Assembly: GCA_026260175.1 (NCBI GenBank)
Contig: JAKCWW010002585.1
Location: 332-55,579 of the forward strand
Direction of reading: 5' to 3'
Length of the DNA: 55,248 bases
Origin: Reticulitermes lucifugus
Lineage: Eukaryota; Arthropoda; Insecta; Blattodea; Rhinotermitidae
Shown here: positions 1 through 12,954 of the stretch, piece by piece
How positions within the stretch are numbered: position 1 is the first letter of the stretch
Layout: each line of letters opens with the position of its first letter
The notes under the pieces: generated by a model
Seen by the model: the letters and a program-made list of their open reading frames with translations, nothing else
What the model was told of the DNA's origin: nothing
Databases searched by the model: none
Position numbers and translations under genes: made by a program

Positions 1-1070
1 TAATTTGCTGAATTTGTCAAACAGAAATAGTTACAGACACAGTCTCGTTTTTTTTGGGTCAGATCTCGTATACATGTACTAGTAGACTGTAAGATAAGCA
101 AGTTAATATTAAATACAAAACGAAGAGCTCCGACTTGTTATAAGAATATTTTAAGATATGTAGTTTAATTACTATTTTAATTGTATATAATTAAGTAGTG
201 CACTAAAAACACACTTAGAGCTTGTAAAATACTGGCAAGAAAGAAGGCTGTTGTTCACTGTCGTAAGCAAGATCTAATGATGACATAAAGCATCGAAACG
301 TTTTGTAATATTCTGTAAGTACATGGTTGAGCGTTAAGACGGTGTAACTGACTATATAAAAAAGACTGTGGAACTGCTTTATACACAAAGGCATAGAAGG
401 AATACAATTTAAATTCACAAAGACTGTTTGTGGAAAATAGGAGGTTTGAAGTTAAGGATCAGATTCAGTCAGCTTACGACAAGGCCCAGTGGCAGCATCT
501 TATGAACACTACCCTCGTACAAAAAATGGCGCAGACCTGCGGCGATCCACTGAAGATTTAGATCAGGGTCTTTTGCTCTAGTAGTACGGGTGCCAAACGG
601 ACAATTTTTAAATACAAGGCGTGCCGCGTGTCACTTTAAGCAATAAAAAGTGTAAGTATTTTCGTTACAATTAAACACACCACTAAGGATACTTCATACT
701 TTAATAAGAAATAAAAAAAATATTATATCCCTTGAATTTACAGTTTTACTGCAGTGTTATTGCGGGTGATGTATGTTCTGCGTTACCAACCAGGGAGAGC
801 AAATCTTTTTGATCCTTCAAGCCCGTGAGGAAAAAGCATTCTAAATCAACAATTCTTCAACACTGGGCCGGGGCACATTCTATACTAGGAATGAGATCAG
901 TGAGAGGGCCGTGTAAAATGAAATGGCGGGCGGTGTGACATCCCTGGTTTAGATGCTACTTTTGGGTGACGGACCAAGTGTAAATGAAGTACTTTACCTA
1001 CATTTCGGAAGAACCAGCTTCATAACTTTTAAAGAAAGCTAAACAGGAAGACAGTGAAGGAATCATTTAC
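1..1070 (-). other. Start of the intron downstream of exon C; no gene seen
   Basis: On the minus strand this begins with the exon C donor and runs off the left edge. About 275-330 contains the motif gatgacataaagcatcgaaa with a following cgttttgtaat, which resembles the short hairpin repeats near 37245 and 46182. No further CA10 exon was recognised. Confidence 0.5.
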
Positions 1071-1202
1071 CTGCTTAACGTTGAAGTCGATGTTCGTGCG
1101 CACTGGTCTCAGGTGCAGAGGCTGAGGAGGCCGAAAGTTGTTTCCCAGAGGCGCCTTAGGATGTTTGCCATCACCCTGCTTTAGTGCCCGCAGAGCATGT
1201 AG
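1071..1202 (-). CDS. CA10: CA10-type carbonic anhydrase-related protein, exon near the C-terminal end (exon C)
   Basis: This 132-bp, 44-codon exon is in phase 0 at both ends. It begins LHALRALKQGDGKHPK and contains NNFRPPQPLHLRPVRTNIDF, the counterpart of the N-[WF]-R-P-x-Q-P-L segment that closes the alpha-CA domain. It follows exon B directly at protein level (ITKQQ then LHALR), so no exon is missing between them although they are about 37 kb apart. The acceptor is tgtcccag (AG at 1204-1203) and the donor is CAG then gtaaat from 1070. There is no stop codon, so at least one more exon lies beyond the left edge; I did not find it in bases 1-1070. The reading-frame methionine upstream of the exon is intronic and is not a start. 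Confidence 0.92.
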
Positions 1203-1369
1203 CTGGGACACACAGAACACACTGCTTAGTACAAACATGTTCCGGTTACATGCAGATGCCGGTACTTAAATCAATGACGTAAGTCTTTTTTAAGGTTTGT
1301 TCTTCTTTTGTTCTATCTATTGCAATGATACACGCTTCTACAGCGTTTCTGTTGAGGATTTAGGTTTTC

Positions 1370-1494
1370 TTGGATGCGAAGCTGTGTCGCTGGGTTAGGA
1401 ATCTTCAACATTTTTAGATGAAGGCACTACGTTCCTTCGAAACGTCGGAAAAAAATGAACCCAGTGACTTAGTATCATGTTCCATAAGTCACAA
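1370..1494. repeat. Foldback (MITE-like) repeat, CTGGGTT subfamily
   Basis: The left arm (tggatgcgaagctgtgtcgc, then tgggtt) is matched by the inverted right arm ending agtatcatgttcca. The inner boundary carries ccttcgaaacgtcgg, the family's hallmark. Confidence 0.6.
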
Positions 1495-2109
1495 ATTCGT
1501 GTATATCGGCATATTTTTATAAAAATGTGATTAATTTTATTTTCAGGTTTATAGCTGTATGAAAAATAAATATGATATATTGACGCGAAGCTTATTCAAA
1601 TATTTAATAGCGCTCGAGTCACTTGTTTATCACACAGTGCGTCAGCCATGAATAGCACAGATCTGCCTGCATGCATAATTAGATTTAATTTAATTGTATT
1701 TATGTGATACAGTACATACATTATGGTCAAACGTTTCATTGAAGGGTTATATACAACCGCGTTAAAACTGATACGATGTTGGTAATAACCACATACAATT
1801 ATTTGTATAATTGTTTTTCAAAAAACAGTACGTCATTCAACTGATCCACCGTAAAATTAAAAATAATTTCAGAACAGTGAAATACAGTAATATGACAACA
1901 TGTAAAAACGAAAGTATTAATTTATTAGCACAAAGTGTAAATCACAATTTAACACAATCCTCTCACGAGTTCAAAATGAATGCTATTTATAAAATCCTGC
2001 ATATTTTTATAGACTGTGATATTACTTGGCATTAACAAACGTATCATTAAGTATATAGAAAAATTCTTATTTAAGAGTTGTAACTGGTATTCGTCTGACT
2101 ACAAGTGCG

Positions 2110-2290
2110 GTTCTATTTGCGGTAGGGAAAGATATTTTTATCTTCTCTGTTCTGTCCAAACCTCCTCCGGGGCCCATGTAGCCTCCTGTCATGGATAAGT
2201 GGGGCTAATTCCTCCAGGGTGCAAAGCGACCGGGGAAATAGACTGACTTCTCATATCTATCTAGGCACACTACAATTCCATTCCCCAATA
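2110..2290 (+). repeat. Degraded SINE fragment, family A body
   Basis: The middle section (tccggggcccatgtagcctc ... agcgaccggggaaatagactgac) matches the body of the clearer family A SINEs at 7121 and 48152. The tRNA-like head is too decayed to call. Confidence 0.45.
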
Positions 2291-2970
2291 CCTCTTTGTT
2301 TTCTGTGCTTAACCAAGAACTCCGAAGATTTTACTTTAATATTTAATGACCTCAAAAGAAAGCATTTGTGGAAGAATTATTCTCCAGCCTTGGCCTAATT
2401 GAATTCAGAAGAATAATGAAAAAAATAACGAAAATGACTTGCCTTCTGGCCAAGAATTGGACTTTTGATATATCGCTCGTGTAGCTAAAGAAGGTGCACA
2501 AGTGGAATTACAGGAGTACTCTCGATCGCGGAGTTCGGAATGAATACAGTTACAAACACGTAGATTACAGGAATGGATAAGAACGTCTCTGACCTGTCCA
2601 GACACAATGTGTATTTAGATACGAAAACATAACCCCAGTTAGGCAAGACGGTACAATAAATCACAAGGCAAAACCACGCCGTGACTTGCTTATTACTTGT
2701 ATCAGGAATTCTTCTACCGTTGATGTGGAAGGGAGACAAAAACTAGACAGAGCGAAGATAATAAATCACTCCTGTGTTCCGCATGCATACAGTGGCATAT
2801 GCCAGTACGCTGTGTGCAACACAGATCTATGTAGGCGGATAACAATAAGATTAAGCATAGGGAACATAGCATTAATCGCAAGTGAGGTGGCGTTGTGAGG
2901 ACAATGTAACATAATTTTACTGAGGCAATTTTATGAGGAATAAAATAAGTAAACCGTCCCCTGCGTTAGG

Positions 2971-3118
2971 ATTGCACTCTTGTTGAATGCGACAGATATT
3001 TACTGACGTTTCAGAGAAACGTAATGATTCCATTTCTATTCCGAAGAAACACGCGGTACCTTCCTGCGAAACGTCGGTAAATTTATCGCTACCAGAAGAC
3101 CCCACGTCACATATTACA
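2971..3118. repeat. Foldback (MITE-like) repeat
   Basis: Inverted arms: left ...tttactgacgtttcagagaa; right ...ctgcgaaacgtcggtaaatt followed by ccagaagaccccacgtcaca. Arm identity is imperfect. Confidence 0.65.
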
Positions 3119-3267
3119 AGATGGTAATATTCACCGTAATTTGCGTAAGAAACTCAAATTTTGTATCATCTGAATGAATAAGGCTGCTTATTATGTAACG
3201 TACAAATACGAGTGTGGACTGAATTTCATACTATCCTTGGGCGTTCTGTGCTGGAAATGCATATAAA

Positions 3268-3544
3268 AAGCAATCCCATTACAGGCCTGGACAGGCCCTT
3301 ACGATTCCAGGAGTTTGAGGCTCCCAGATTTCTAGACAATCGGCACATGAAGGTGGTAAGGTTGTCAGCCCTACGCACCGGCCGCTTTTACCTCCCCCCC
3401 AAGAAATATTTCTGGTACTCACTTCAGTTAGAGGCTGAGTCGACCCCAGGGCCATAGTGCGACCAAAAGGATTATATCAATGAAAAATTCCAATGACACC
3501 ATCGGCAATTGAACCCGCGACCTTCCGGCTTGTAGTGCAGTACA
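3268..3544 (-). repeat. tRNA-derived SINE, family B, minus orientation, head truncated
   Basis: Read on the minus strand it has a B-box-like segment (about 3508-3533, ggttcaattgccga), then the shared body and a 3' end complementary to agcaatcccattacaggcct. It matches the plus-strand copy at 30850-31137. The A-box end is missing near 3540. Confidence 0.7.
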
Positions 3545-3944
3545 GTTCATTTTGTACAGCCCTCTCACTGATTTTTTTTCCGGCTGTAGAGATAACCCTG
3601 TCTCATGGTCGAAGAATTTTTTGATTTGCAATGTTTCTCGTCACGAGCCTGAGGTCTTAAATGTTTTCTATCTGTGAATGGTAATATACACCAGCAACAA
3701 AATTCTAAATTGAATAATTAGAATACATTTGAATTTTATATGTATTCGTCATGTTGTGGGTATCTGTCATAAAGATACCTACCCTCTTTGGTGCTTACGG
3801 CCCGCCTTAAATTTAATAATTACCTATCTATTTGGCTCTCCTAATATTTAAGTTCAAAGTCGCTTCTCTGATACAAAAAGTTATCCCTGCGCTTAATTTA
3901 GCACTATGCAATGAATACGTGTTGGGAAGTGGCAATATAGCAGC

Positions 3945-4145
3945 ACGCATTCTGAAATAAGGAATTAGGCAGAGGTAAGACATATAGCTGCACAAGGCGG
4001 CTGCTTTACCCACGGGGATAAACAACTCCAGGCACGCACTGAATAGGAGGATGAAGGGAAAACACAGCCGGTTTGAAAGCAGGGGAAAAATTTCTCTGCC
4101 AAAAATCGAACCTCGATTCTCCGGCATCCGGAGGATAGTTAATAA
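3945..4145 (-). repeat. tRNA-derived SINE, family A, minus orientation
   Basis: It contains ggctgctttacccacgggga and aaatcgaacctcgattctcc. The second is the complement of a tRNA B-box region. It is collinear with the copy at 27205-27470. Confidence 0.6.
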
Positions 4146-4674
4146 AGGCTAGGCTATTATCATGCTGCTTCAGAAAAGTGAAAAAAAGAACACTGGCCCA
4201 AATAATGCAGAGAAGACCTTATATCTCCACTTGGGGGAGAATGTAATAGGAGTGATTGTGATTGGAAGGTAGTGAACATATTACGCTTGGTATCTGTAAT
4301 CACACTATTTTTTAAATATAGCGCGCGTACACACACCACACGCCCGCGCGAAGCTTAGTTTCATGCAGTAGGTTCTAATTTTGTATACAACGCTCTGCTA
4401 ATGTACATTACCATACAAATTGATAACCTGCCCACTTTAAAACAAATCATATGCACCAATGACATGGCGATTTACATACGAGTATATCGAATACATAAGT
4501 GGAGTTTTTAGTTGTACGAGTTCATCTGAAGTTACCATCCTACCTTATGCAATTTAAGAGTATTACTTGATCCTTTAAAGTATAGTGGTTATTATATATA
4601 CCATTTATTTTAACATTCAAAACATTCTTCTTTTTCGAGATTACCACAGCGGTGTTGAAGAAGATTGAAGACAT

Positions 4675-4830
4675 CTGGGATGTTACGCCGAAGCGACTGG
4701 CAAATCGTTTCGAAAGAGCGAAGTGCCTCCATCTTCAAGAACAAGCTTTCTAAGAAGAGTGACGGGCTTAACACCACGACGTCCTCGCTAAACGTCAGTT
4801 ATAATTTGGTTTAGACTTAAATCCATGACA
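4675..4830. repeat. Foldback (MITE-like) repeat
   Basis: It begins ctgggatgttacgccgaagc and contains cctccatcttcaag. The right arm includes cgctaaacgtcagttataat. It is diverged. Confidence 0.5.
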
Positions 4831-5377
4831 CAAATCTGGTTATGTGAAAAGAATATTATACGTATTTATTCACCGTTAAAGTTTCAAGAAATAGAAGCGC
4901 CAATTTTCTGACAGACGGGTGTCTCAGGTTCCACTTAAATGTCGGTATCTAGCTATCAGACTGTAATTCACCAGAAGATAGAGGTCTTTATAGTCAAGGA
5001 CGTGAGAACTTAAATTTCAAGAATTACGTACACATTTTTTGATGTCACAAAATACAACGAAGAATGTTGGATACATCAACATTGCTTCTAGAATTTTAAG
5101 AGACGGAGACTGACAAAAGGCTCATCTCTTTATCCACTTGCTATCCTATTCCGATTTGAAATAATGGATTGTGTTCTTTTGTCCGGCTTGCTATATCCCG
5201 GCGATCAGATCAGACAGACGTACTAAGTAATTCAGCATAACTGGGGTTTCCATCATTGGTAATTTCTGATAATTATGGATAATTTAACGACGCAATCTTT
5301 GCAAAAATCACATAGCGTCGGTAATAGATAAACGAATGAGCTAGAGCACTGACGGAATAAAACTGACAGGGAAAAAC

Positions 5378-5525
5378 GGAGGTACCCGAGGAGAATCCTG
5401 TCCCAGCACAACTTCTTCCACACAAATCCCAAAAGGACTGGCCTCAGATTGAATCGGGGCCTTCGAGGTTAGAGGCAGGCTAATAATCGCCTCAGCCATA
5501 GCAAGGACAGACTCTCATAATAAAC
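5378..5525 (-). repeat. tRNA-derived SINE, family E, minus orientation
   Basis: gaggtacccgaggagaatcc starts the tail side. A B-box complement (gattgaatcgggg) is followed by an anticodon-arm-like stretch, cgaggttagaggcaggc. No second copy of this family was found in the window, so the family label is provisional. Confidence 0.5.
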
Positions 5526-5617
5526 AGTAGTTTCTAATCCCTTACATCACTGTTCTTATTAAACGTACCACCTGTTTTAACATTAAACAACTGCATTTTG
5601 AGGAAGCGGGTCTTCTG

Positions 5618-5718
5618 AGACGTAGAGCCGTGTCGTTGCATTAGTTTTTCCCGACGCTTAGAAGGCAACGGAACGTGAGGAAACACTAACCCAGTGAAAC
5701 AGCATCACATCCTAAAAG
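5618..5718. repeat. Foldback (MITE-like) repeat, CTGGGTT subfamily
   Basis: The left arm agccgtgtcgttgcattag pairs with the complement of ctaacccagtgaaacagcat followed by cacatcc. It is the same subfamily as the copy at 1370. Confidence 0.55.
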
Positions 5719-6394
5719 ACCTGGATCCACAAGAACACTGCTGTGCGTACCTCAAATCACACACAAATATTCACTATACTTATACGAGTAGATCACATTT
5801 ATTGGGTTTGGTATGATTCTATTACTAAGCAGCGAGTATTAAATAGTTTGTTGTTTGTAATGGAGATGCATTATGTTTTCTATAAAATTAAAATGTCACT
5901 TCAGAGGATTGAGTACAGGAATTTTAGACTTGAAATGGTTAATAACAAGCGACTATAACAAAAATTACAGATTATTTGTTATATATTTTTTATGACATGC
6001 GTATGTGGGTTAGGCTGTACCTACACATTACATATGTAACAGTGTTTCAGTGTTGGTAAAATGTGTAATTACCAGATATTTGCTTTGTAGAGTAATATAG
6101 GATGATTAAAATATAAAAGCCAATATTTTCTTGCTGTTTTCTATGGCTATAAATCCTGGCCTCGCACATTAAATGCAGCACACGATACTGACGGTGTTCG
6201 TAAACACGGTGTAGAGGAGATCGCGTAGAGCAAAGAGCGAGGCAGTAAGAAATACGCCGGATAATATTTCATAATTATAAGCGTCATAATTTGTGTTATT
6301 CATAAATTTATTATTGCAGTAAAATATAGGATAATGGGATTGACTGAGCATGTGGCACGCATGGGTAAGAAGCTAAATTAAAAAGAGGTTTTGT

Positions 6395-6680
6395 TGGGAA
6401 ACTGAATGAAGAAGACCTCTTAGAGCCCTATGCGTAGATGGGAGGAGTATATTAAAACTCATATTGAAGGAATATGATGGGAACTCATTTGGTTCAAGAC
6501 TGGGGCTTGAGGAGGGCTCTTGCGAACACATTAACAAACCTTCGGGTTCCATAAAATGCGGGGAATTTATTGACCAGCTAAAGAACAAGAGATTCTCAGG
6601 AAGGACTATTCCTAAAAGTTGTTTATGGCAGTCTAATATCCGATTTGAGAGTGTTACAAGAAGAATGTGACTTAGTCACT
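6395..6680 (+). pseudogene. Non-LTR retrotransposon 3' remnant
   Basis: Decayed coding remnant. The plus strand reads SPMRRWEEYIKTH, the counterpart of the basic R-P-R-R-R-W-E-D-N-I-K block found at the C-terminal end of an insect non-LTR reverse-transcriptase polyprotein. It is followed by the element's usual trailing sequence, in which ggttccataaaatgcgggga and gaccagcta recur in other copies here. In-frame stops are present and the reverse transcriptase core (YxDD region) is absent, so this is a dead 5'-truncated copy. The closest relatives in the window are at 23340, 25385 and 47390. Confidence 0.6.
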
Positions 6681-6999
6681 TCTTCCTATACACGTTACAA
6701 TTGCACATTTCAATCATATCACACAGATCAGAAGGCACAAAAAATCTCATATCATGACGTCAACCGTGAATAAATCTTGGCCAAATTGCTCGATTGTGTT
6801 TTTATTTTATCTCTCTCACCAGGACACAGTTCCTTCCATCCAATACGCGATATGCCTACTTCGCCATCACAAACTGAAAAAAAAAACTCCTCATGACACA
6901 AATTAGTCGGCCTGTTGAAAAGTGTTCTCTCCGCTCTAGCTCCAGTAATTTGAATTCAATCCCTTCAATGATTCCTTTACTTCAATATCTGTAATTAGG

Positions 7000-7070
7000 C
7001 ACATTCAAGACTACGGTCTTCTGGGAAATGATGTCGTGTAGTTTGGTAGCTGGGTATTAATGTTTTCGTT
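7000..7070. repeat. Single arm of the foldback (MITE-like) family
   Basis: gtcttctgggaaatgatgtc followed by gtgtagtttggta matches the outer arm of the family. No partner arm was seen nearby. Confidence 0.4.
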
Positions 7071-7120
7071 TACAAATACTTATCCTTCTGTTATTCGAAT
7101 TATACTCCATCTACATCAAG

Positions 7121-7375
7121 GAGTCGGAATAGCGTAGCCGGCATAATGACGGTCTGTTGTTCAATTCCCAGTAGAAAAGAGACTTCTCCCTCTTATAAAA
7201 CGTCCAGAACGCCTCTGGGGCCCACCCAATCTTTAATTTAATTGGTACCGGAAGTAAAGCGGCCGGGTCGTGAATTTGAACATGCACCTCTATTCAGTGC
7301 CGAAGTTAAGAATGGGCGGAGCTGTAAATCTGCTACACTTCAATGCGTTGATGGAGTAGACTGGCACAAACGTAC
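7121..7375 (+). repeat. tRNA-derived SINE, family A
   Basis: Head: aaggagtcggaatagcgtag with a weak A box, then gttcaattcccagtag as B box. Body: tctggggcccacccaat, ttggtaccggaagtaaagcg, gccgaagttaagaatgggcg. Confidence 0.7.
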
Positions 7376-7699
7376 CTTACTTTCGATACGTATCTTACAC
7401 TTTCAATCGTCCCAAACATTTTAAAATTTCAGTGTAGCGGGTTATGACACTATGTAAGCCGTGGAGACTCGAGTTCAATGGCAGGGCAATCCATGTTGGT
7501 GGTGGAGAGTTTTCCCCTGTCAGTTTTCACTTCACAAGTACTTGATATTCACATTCATTGACCTAACGCAGCCATATAGTCTAACACTGACGGCGTGTCT
7601 AAAGGAACCACGAAAGAATATATAATACTCGTACGATATGTGATTACCGAATTTCGGAAGAACCTGCTGTATTTATCACTACCTGCTGAGCGCTCAGCA

Positions 7700-9890
7700 T
7701 TAAATGTCTTCACAAATCCAAAAGTAATTTATTAATTTCGTCATATATACACACATGTTACTTTAGAAACATAAGAATCTGACCTGTTCGTGGTCAGAAG
7801 ATCATAAAAGCGAGAAAGGAATGCGAATTCGCCCTTTATTAGCTGTTAAGCTTATAACACGCTTGAAGTCAATCACATACAGAGCTCTAACCGGCGCAAC
7901 AAAAAATAAGAGAATTAACGGAAACGTAAAAGATGCGTTTGCAATGCAGCCCAATATATTTTAAATGGAAGATAGCGGTTACTGGCCATACACATTTAAA
8001 GGTCTGACCTTCTCTTGCGCCATCACAACAAGGTCTAAATTTTCTTGTGAGTCGACAATAAGAGGTACTGTACTCTTCTATGCATTCTTCTGAGGACGGA
8101 AGATCAAGTTTCCTGACAGTTTTATTCTGCTTGGAATATTATCAGGATGGACGCAGTTGAAAAGCAGAGTTAACAACAATAATACTCATATTTAAAATAC
8201 AGTCATATTTATATCTTCCTGGCCCGGATATTCCATTAGTAAATACGACGTTTTCCTAAAATCAAAAGAACTAATGTAATTATTCACATCCAAGCAGCTC
8301 ACAATTGCCAATTAATGAGACAAACACATTTTCCAGTCTTAAAAGCCTGAAGTATTTCCACTTAACATGGAATATACGGGGCGAAAAGAGACATTACTTG
8401 TTTTTCTCGCTCTGTTAATTTATTTTTGTAATAAATTCACTCCCGAAGACTCAAGTCTTCTAGGGTATTACGCTTTATAATTGGGTGAGTATTAAAGCAG
8501 TAAGTAGGGAACCACTTACTCAAAGACACAGTGTAACAATCCAGGGACACGAATCCTCAGCGATACTGCTGTGAGAACCTTAAATCAAGCAAATACATTT
8601 CCGTTAGAGAAACAGTTTTCCTGGTTTGATAATTATTTTTCTGTACGCAGCACAGCTACACCTCAGGCATTTCAGGCACGCTGTATCTGTCTGTCTGTCT
8701 CGGAGTACGTTTCGCTGACGGCTTGATCCCCGAGAGATTTGGCATGTGAAATAAATTGATTGCCACAATCAGGTTGGCAGTGGACCGGCACACACAAACA
8801 AACCGCTGACTGCAGAAGCAGAAATGAAAACTCCAACTAATGACATCAGTAGCTTGATAATATTCGACGATTAACACAGAGCGTGGTACAAACAGTCACG
8901 AGAAAATTAGTACATATTAGCGGCGTAATAACTTATCGTCATTCATGAATAAATAACACACGTAGGCTATATCAACGTGAAATTTCCGTTAATTAGTCAA
9001 AATAATTTAAAGTATTATGTATTGGAATTCAGATTGTATTTTCTTGGTTATGACATGGTTTATTTTCGCAGAATACCAATGTTTTGGAAGATTTTGCTGC
9101 CTCCTACTTCATGAAGTGATTAAAGGAGCTTGATTTCAATATAACTAACTCAGGTTTAAACCTTCTGGTAATATATTAAAACTAGTGGAATTTTTCCGTT
9201 GAAATTGAACAGGGAATCTTTCCTTTCGCATCTTCATCCTTTGCTAGTTTCTTCCTTTCCCAACTTTATTGCCTTACCTTCCTTCCCCATTAAATTAGTG
9301 AATTATATTACATATTTAACCGACACACAACACATTTTCGAGCACGTAGCTTCCTCCTATGTCAATATGTGAAAATTACAAGTTTCCATGGAAAGGTACT
9401 GAGAACCGTCTCTTGTTACACATATTTATTCTGCACTTATTCATGTTCATCCTCCTCGATAATTACTGCACTATTTCCTGCTGTGTGTGTCAGTGTGTCT
9501 GTATACACATACAGTGACCTGTGCGCAGATTAAGTGGAAAATTAACTAGAATAACAAAATGACCCAACTAGAAGTAAAGAACCCAATTACACATAACGAC
9601 CTCTTCAGCAACCACACGCTACCTATTGCTTCTGTTTGTAAATCCAATGACCGTAATGCATGACGCCGGTCTGCAGAAAATACGAATCATTAATGCCAAA
9701 TTCAATGTTACCAGTGTCATTGCTTTATATTAGCAGCGAGTGACACAAACAAGTGACCCATATACATAAACGAATTTCAAAGTTCACGTAAATTAAATCT
9801 GATATTTTTACATACTTCACTGACCTCTACGTTAACTGAAATTATATATCCATTGTTGCAGAAACATATGTATTATCATAAAATAAAATC
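7700..9890. other. Intronic stretch, no gene seen
   Basis: AT-rich sequence. The only simple repeat is a short CTGT run near 8683-8700. About 8440-8570 has weak similarity to the foldback family but was not called. Confidence 0.5.
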
Positions 9891-9904
9891 ACATTACATA
9901 GAGA

Positions 9905-10095
9905 CTAACTTCGCGGACAAGGCTCTGACACTCCTGCTTTAATAGCTGGGAAGTCAGATTCCAAACATCGAACAAAATCTTCTACAGTTTGTGGCTCTCC
10001 TCAGTACCATCATAGAAATGCGGGGATCGTACCTCAACCAGGCCACTGCCGCTTCCTCTCACATATTCTGCAATTTATCATTCACTGATCATCCA
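9905..10095 (+). repeat. SINE-like repeat, family D
   Basis: The tail gaaatgcggggatcgtacct, then aggccactgccgcttcctct and catattctgcaatttatcat, matches pieces at 20205 and 46910. The head is too diverged to show clear A and B boxes. Confidence 0.5.
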
Positions 10096-10399
10096 CTTCA
10101 AGAACGTAATAACTAAAGTATTTGTTTACTTTAACTAAAGAGGCTTACAAGGTCACACAAGCCAAATATCCATTAAAAATTCAAAGGAAACATTTAATCT
10201 TTATATCCATCTACAGTTTCCATGGACTAATCTTCAATTATCCGGTATTACATGTTACAGCCCTACAGAGACACTCAGAAATCACAATTTCGTTGAGGAT
10301 GCACATTATGTTAACTTCTTTCGGTAAGGGTCGTGGCTGCAATACCGAGTCTGCAGCACAAGACCTCTCGCTGCCGTTTATTTCGGCAATCTTTTAGTA

Positions 10400-12400
10400 C
10401 TGTTCTTAATTACTACCAATAAACAACACATGCAATCAATGATTAAATCATCTCGTATTCTAAATCAAATACTTAGCCTATCGTGCTGATTTTCTGCTTT
10501 CTGAATAATACACTCGCTTTAAGCATATTGCAAAGTTGACTCACAGCGCGACAAATGAGCGGTTATTATAGACAATAATGAAAGCAACACATTAAAATCA
10601 TCCAGCCATAAACAGGCTAAATAACCTGCGAGAAAGGGGACTAACAGTTCGGTTTATATAGTTGCCGGTCACAATTACCGACGTGTTCATCTTCCGATTC
10701 CCTTTATTAATTGACCTAATGGACTAATAGTCTGCCCACTACATTAGCTGCATGGCAAAACCGACAGAGTGCAGTGGGTTATGGTGGCATTCAGCAAACG
10801 GTTTCATTATGAATTCATTAAAATGTTCATCCTTTTAATCGTATCGTGAAAATATACATTAGGCAGTAATCGGGTTGTTGCATAGCATGTGTAGTATGGA
10901 ATGTTGTTTGAAACCTACACCTAATGTATTTATTTCATTGAATAGTACAACCACTGCCGCCTACATGGCTGACTGAGACAGACTCTCCACGTTCAACACA
11001 AATTTTATTTTATTTAATGGTTAAAATCCCTTTGAAATTCCAATGGAAAAATTTAACAATTCCCATCTCCAGCTACGGTTTCCGTAGATAATCCTTCTAC
11101 TGACCCACTCGTATAGGGATGCTCTGAAGTCCCCGTTTTAAAATACTTACGCTATGAGGTTGCAATGTGTTGACAAGAGATGTAGGAGAAGAAGCGGCGC
11201 TGCTGTCTAGACATATTTATGGAAAAGTTTGAGACTGCAAGACGGACTAAAAGTAGGTACTATCCAGTGCCGTTTATTGTTGTCATGTCCTGGTCATATC
11301 CGTAACTACTAAATATCTCACTACTAACAAGCAAAAAACAAACAAAATAACTAGAAAACCTTAGCTGTAAACGTGTATGCCTATATGGTTGGCATATTTA
11401 ACGACACTGACAATAACACATTACATAATTACCATAGAATTGTAAACCTTCACCTCCGTAAAAATCTCTTGTGTAAAGCGTGCAAGTCGACAAGTGTCCA
11501 ATTTCGCACTTCGCGAAGCTGTTGCCATAGTAGCAGCAGTCTATTCTCAACGTTACACAGACTATAGCAGTCTCCACCATTGGCCACATAAGTGCTTCGA
11601 AATTACACTCCTTGACTTTCATTTGTTCTGTACCGGACCCCAATAATGAGGGTAATGTACGGGTTCAACAGCCGGCCGTGCCAGAAGCCCAAATTACGAC
11701 ATCTAGGCTCCGAAATGTAGATGTGATTGGAAGCTGTAATTTTGAACTGTGCGAGTTGCGAGCTCTGCCCTCCACATCTATATCGTCAGCATGACAGAGG
11801 GGTGACCAATTTGGAGTACAGGAGGCGCTATAGGAGCAATAATGACCCACTCTGTATTCGGCAGGCACTTAGTTCAAACTTCAAGGAGTTTTTAGATGTT
11901 CCCTTTTATTTCGTCAATCGACAATTAAACGGGAACAATTTGAACACAAAATATCTTGATAAAACAATTTCTATAAATGTGTTACATGTTTTGTATATAA
12001 ATGAAACTTATTTAAAAATACTGACTTCAACGTATCCGTCTGTATTCCAATTTAATACCAAATATATCGTAAAAATTTTGTAATCTACATATATACTAAA
12101 ATGCGAGACTTAATGCAACATCGGTAATTTGCGTTACCATCCGGTGCCCGTTACTGGTGTCATATTCTGTTCCTGTTCCTGACATGAAAAGAAGTACTAC
12201 CAATGAATATCGAATTTTGTCTGTAGATTTTGCTGTGTGTAATGTTTCGCCGTCAAGGTTTTGATAAAATTACTAAACACATACAAACTGTGCTTGTGTT
12301 GGCACGATATAAACCAAATTTAAATCAACACGACTATTATCAGGGTGGAAAACTACCCTAACACCAAATTTCAATCCGTCAAGAAATTTCGACAAATAAA
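10400..12400. other. Intronic stretch, no gene seen
   Basis: I recognised no domain in any frame. Overlapping short frames on both strands around 11600-12083 show no known motif and are probably chance or unclassified repeat. Confidence 0.45.
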
Positions 12401-12811
12401 CATAAGAATGGTTGACATTTGACGTTCTCATGGCGGTGACCATGAAGACTATTGCCTTTTGTGTAATAACGTCGTGTAGTTTGGTTGAAGGGTGCAAAAC
12501 TTCTGAATATCCTTCTACCTGCTTCTTCAGGTTTGATACCAACCTGCCAAACTGCATAGACTTCGCATTCCAAAAAACCGCAATGCTCACTCTATATATT
12601 ACCTAACTGCTTTCTATCAAGCATTTATACGAAATATATTTTATGTACTGTGTCATTAACTCAATTCAATGGCCTGCGTCTTATTGTTATTATTGCATGT
12701 CTACATTTTTAAAAAGAATTTCAAAATAATTATTACAGAGTTTCTTAATTCCTTTCCCACTCCGTAGTTTTGATTTTCATGTGGGCTTCATATATTTAAT
12801 TACTGTATTCG

Positions 12812-12954
12812 GTAATGTGATGCAGAGCAGGCTGGTAGGTATGTACCGACATTTTGGCGGAACCTGCTGCCTTCGTTTTATACGCTGAATAAAACGGTAG
12901 GAAGTTCTTCAGAAACATTATTTATTTATCAGACTACACGGTGTCACATACCAT
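12812..12954. repeat. Foldback (MITE-like) repeat, near-complete copy
   Basis: Left arm: ggtaatgtgatgcagagcag, gctggtaggtatgtaccgac, attttggcggaacctgctgc. Right arm, inverted: gaagttcttcagaaacatta ... ccagac-type stretch cagactacacggtgtcacat. The loop is short and AT-rich. Confidence 0.7.
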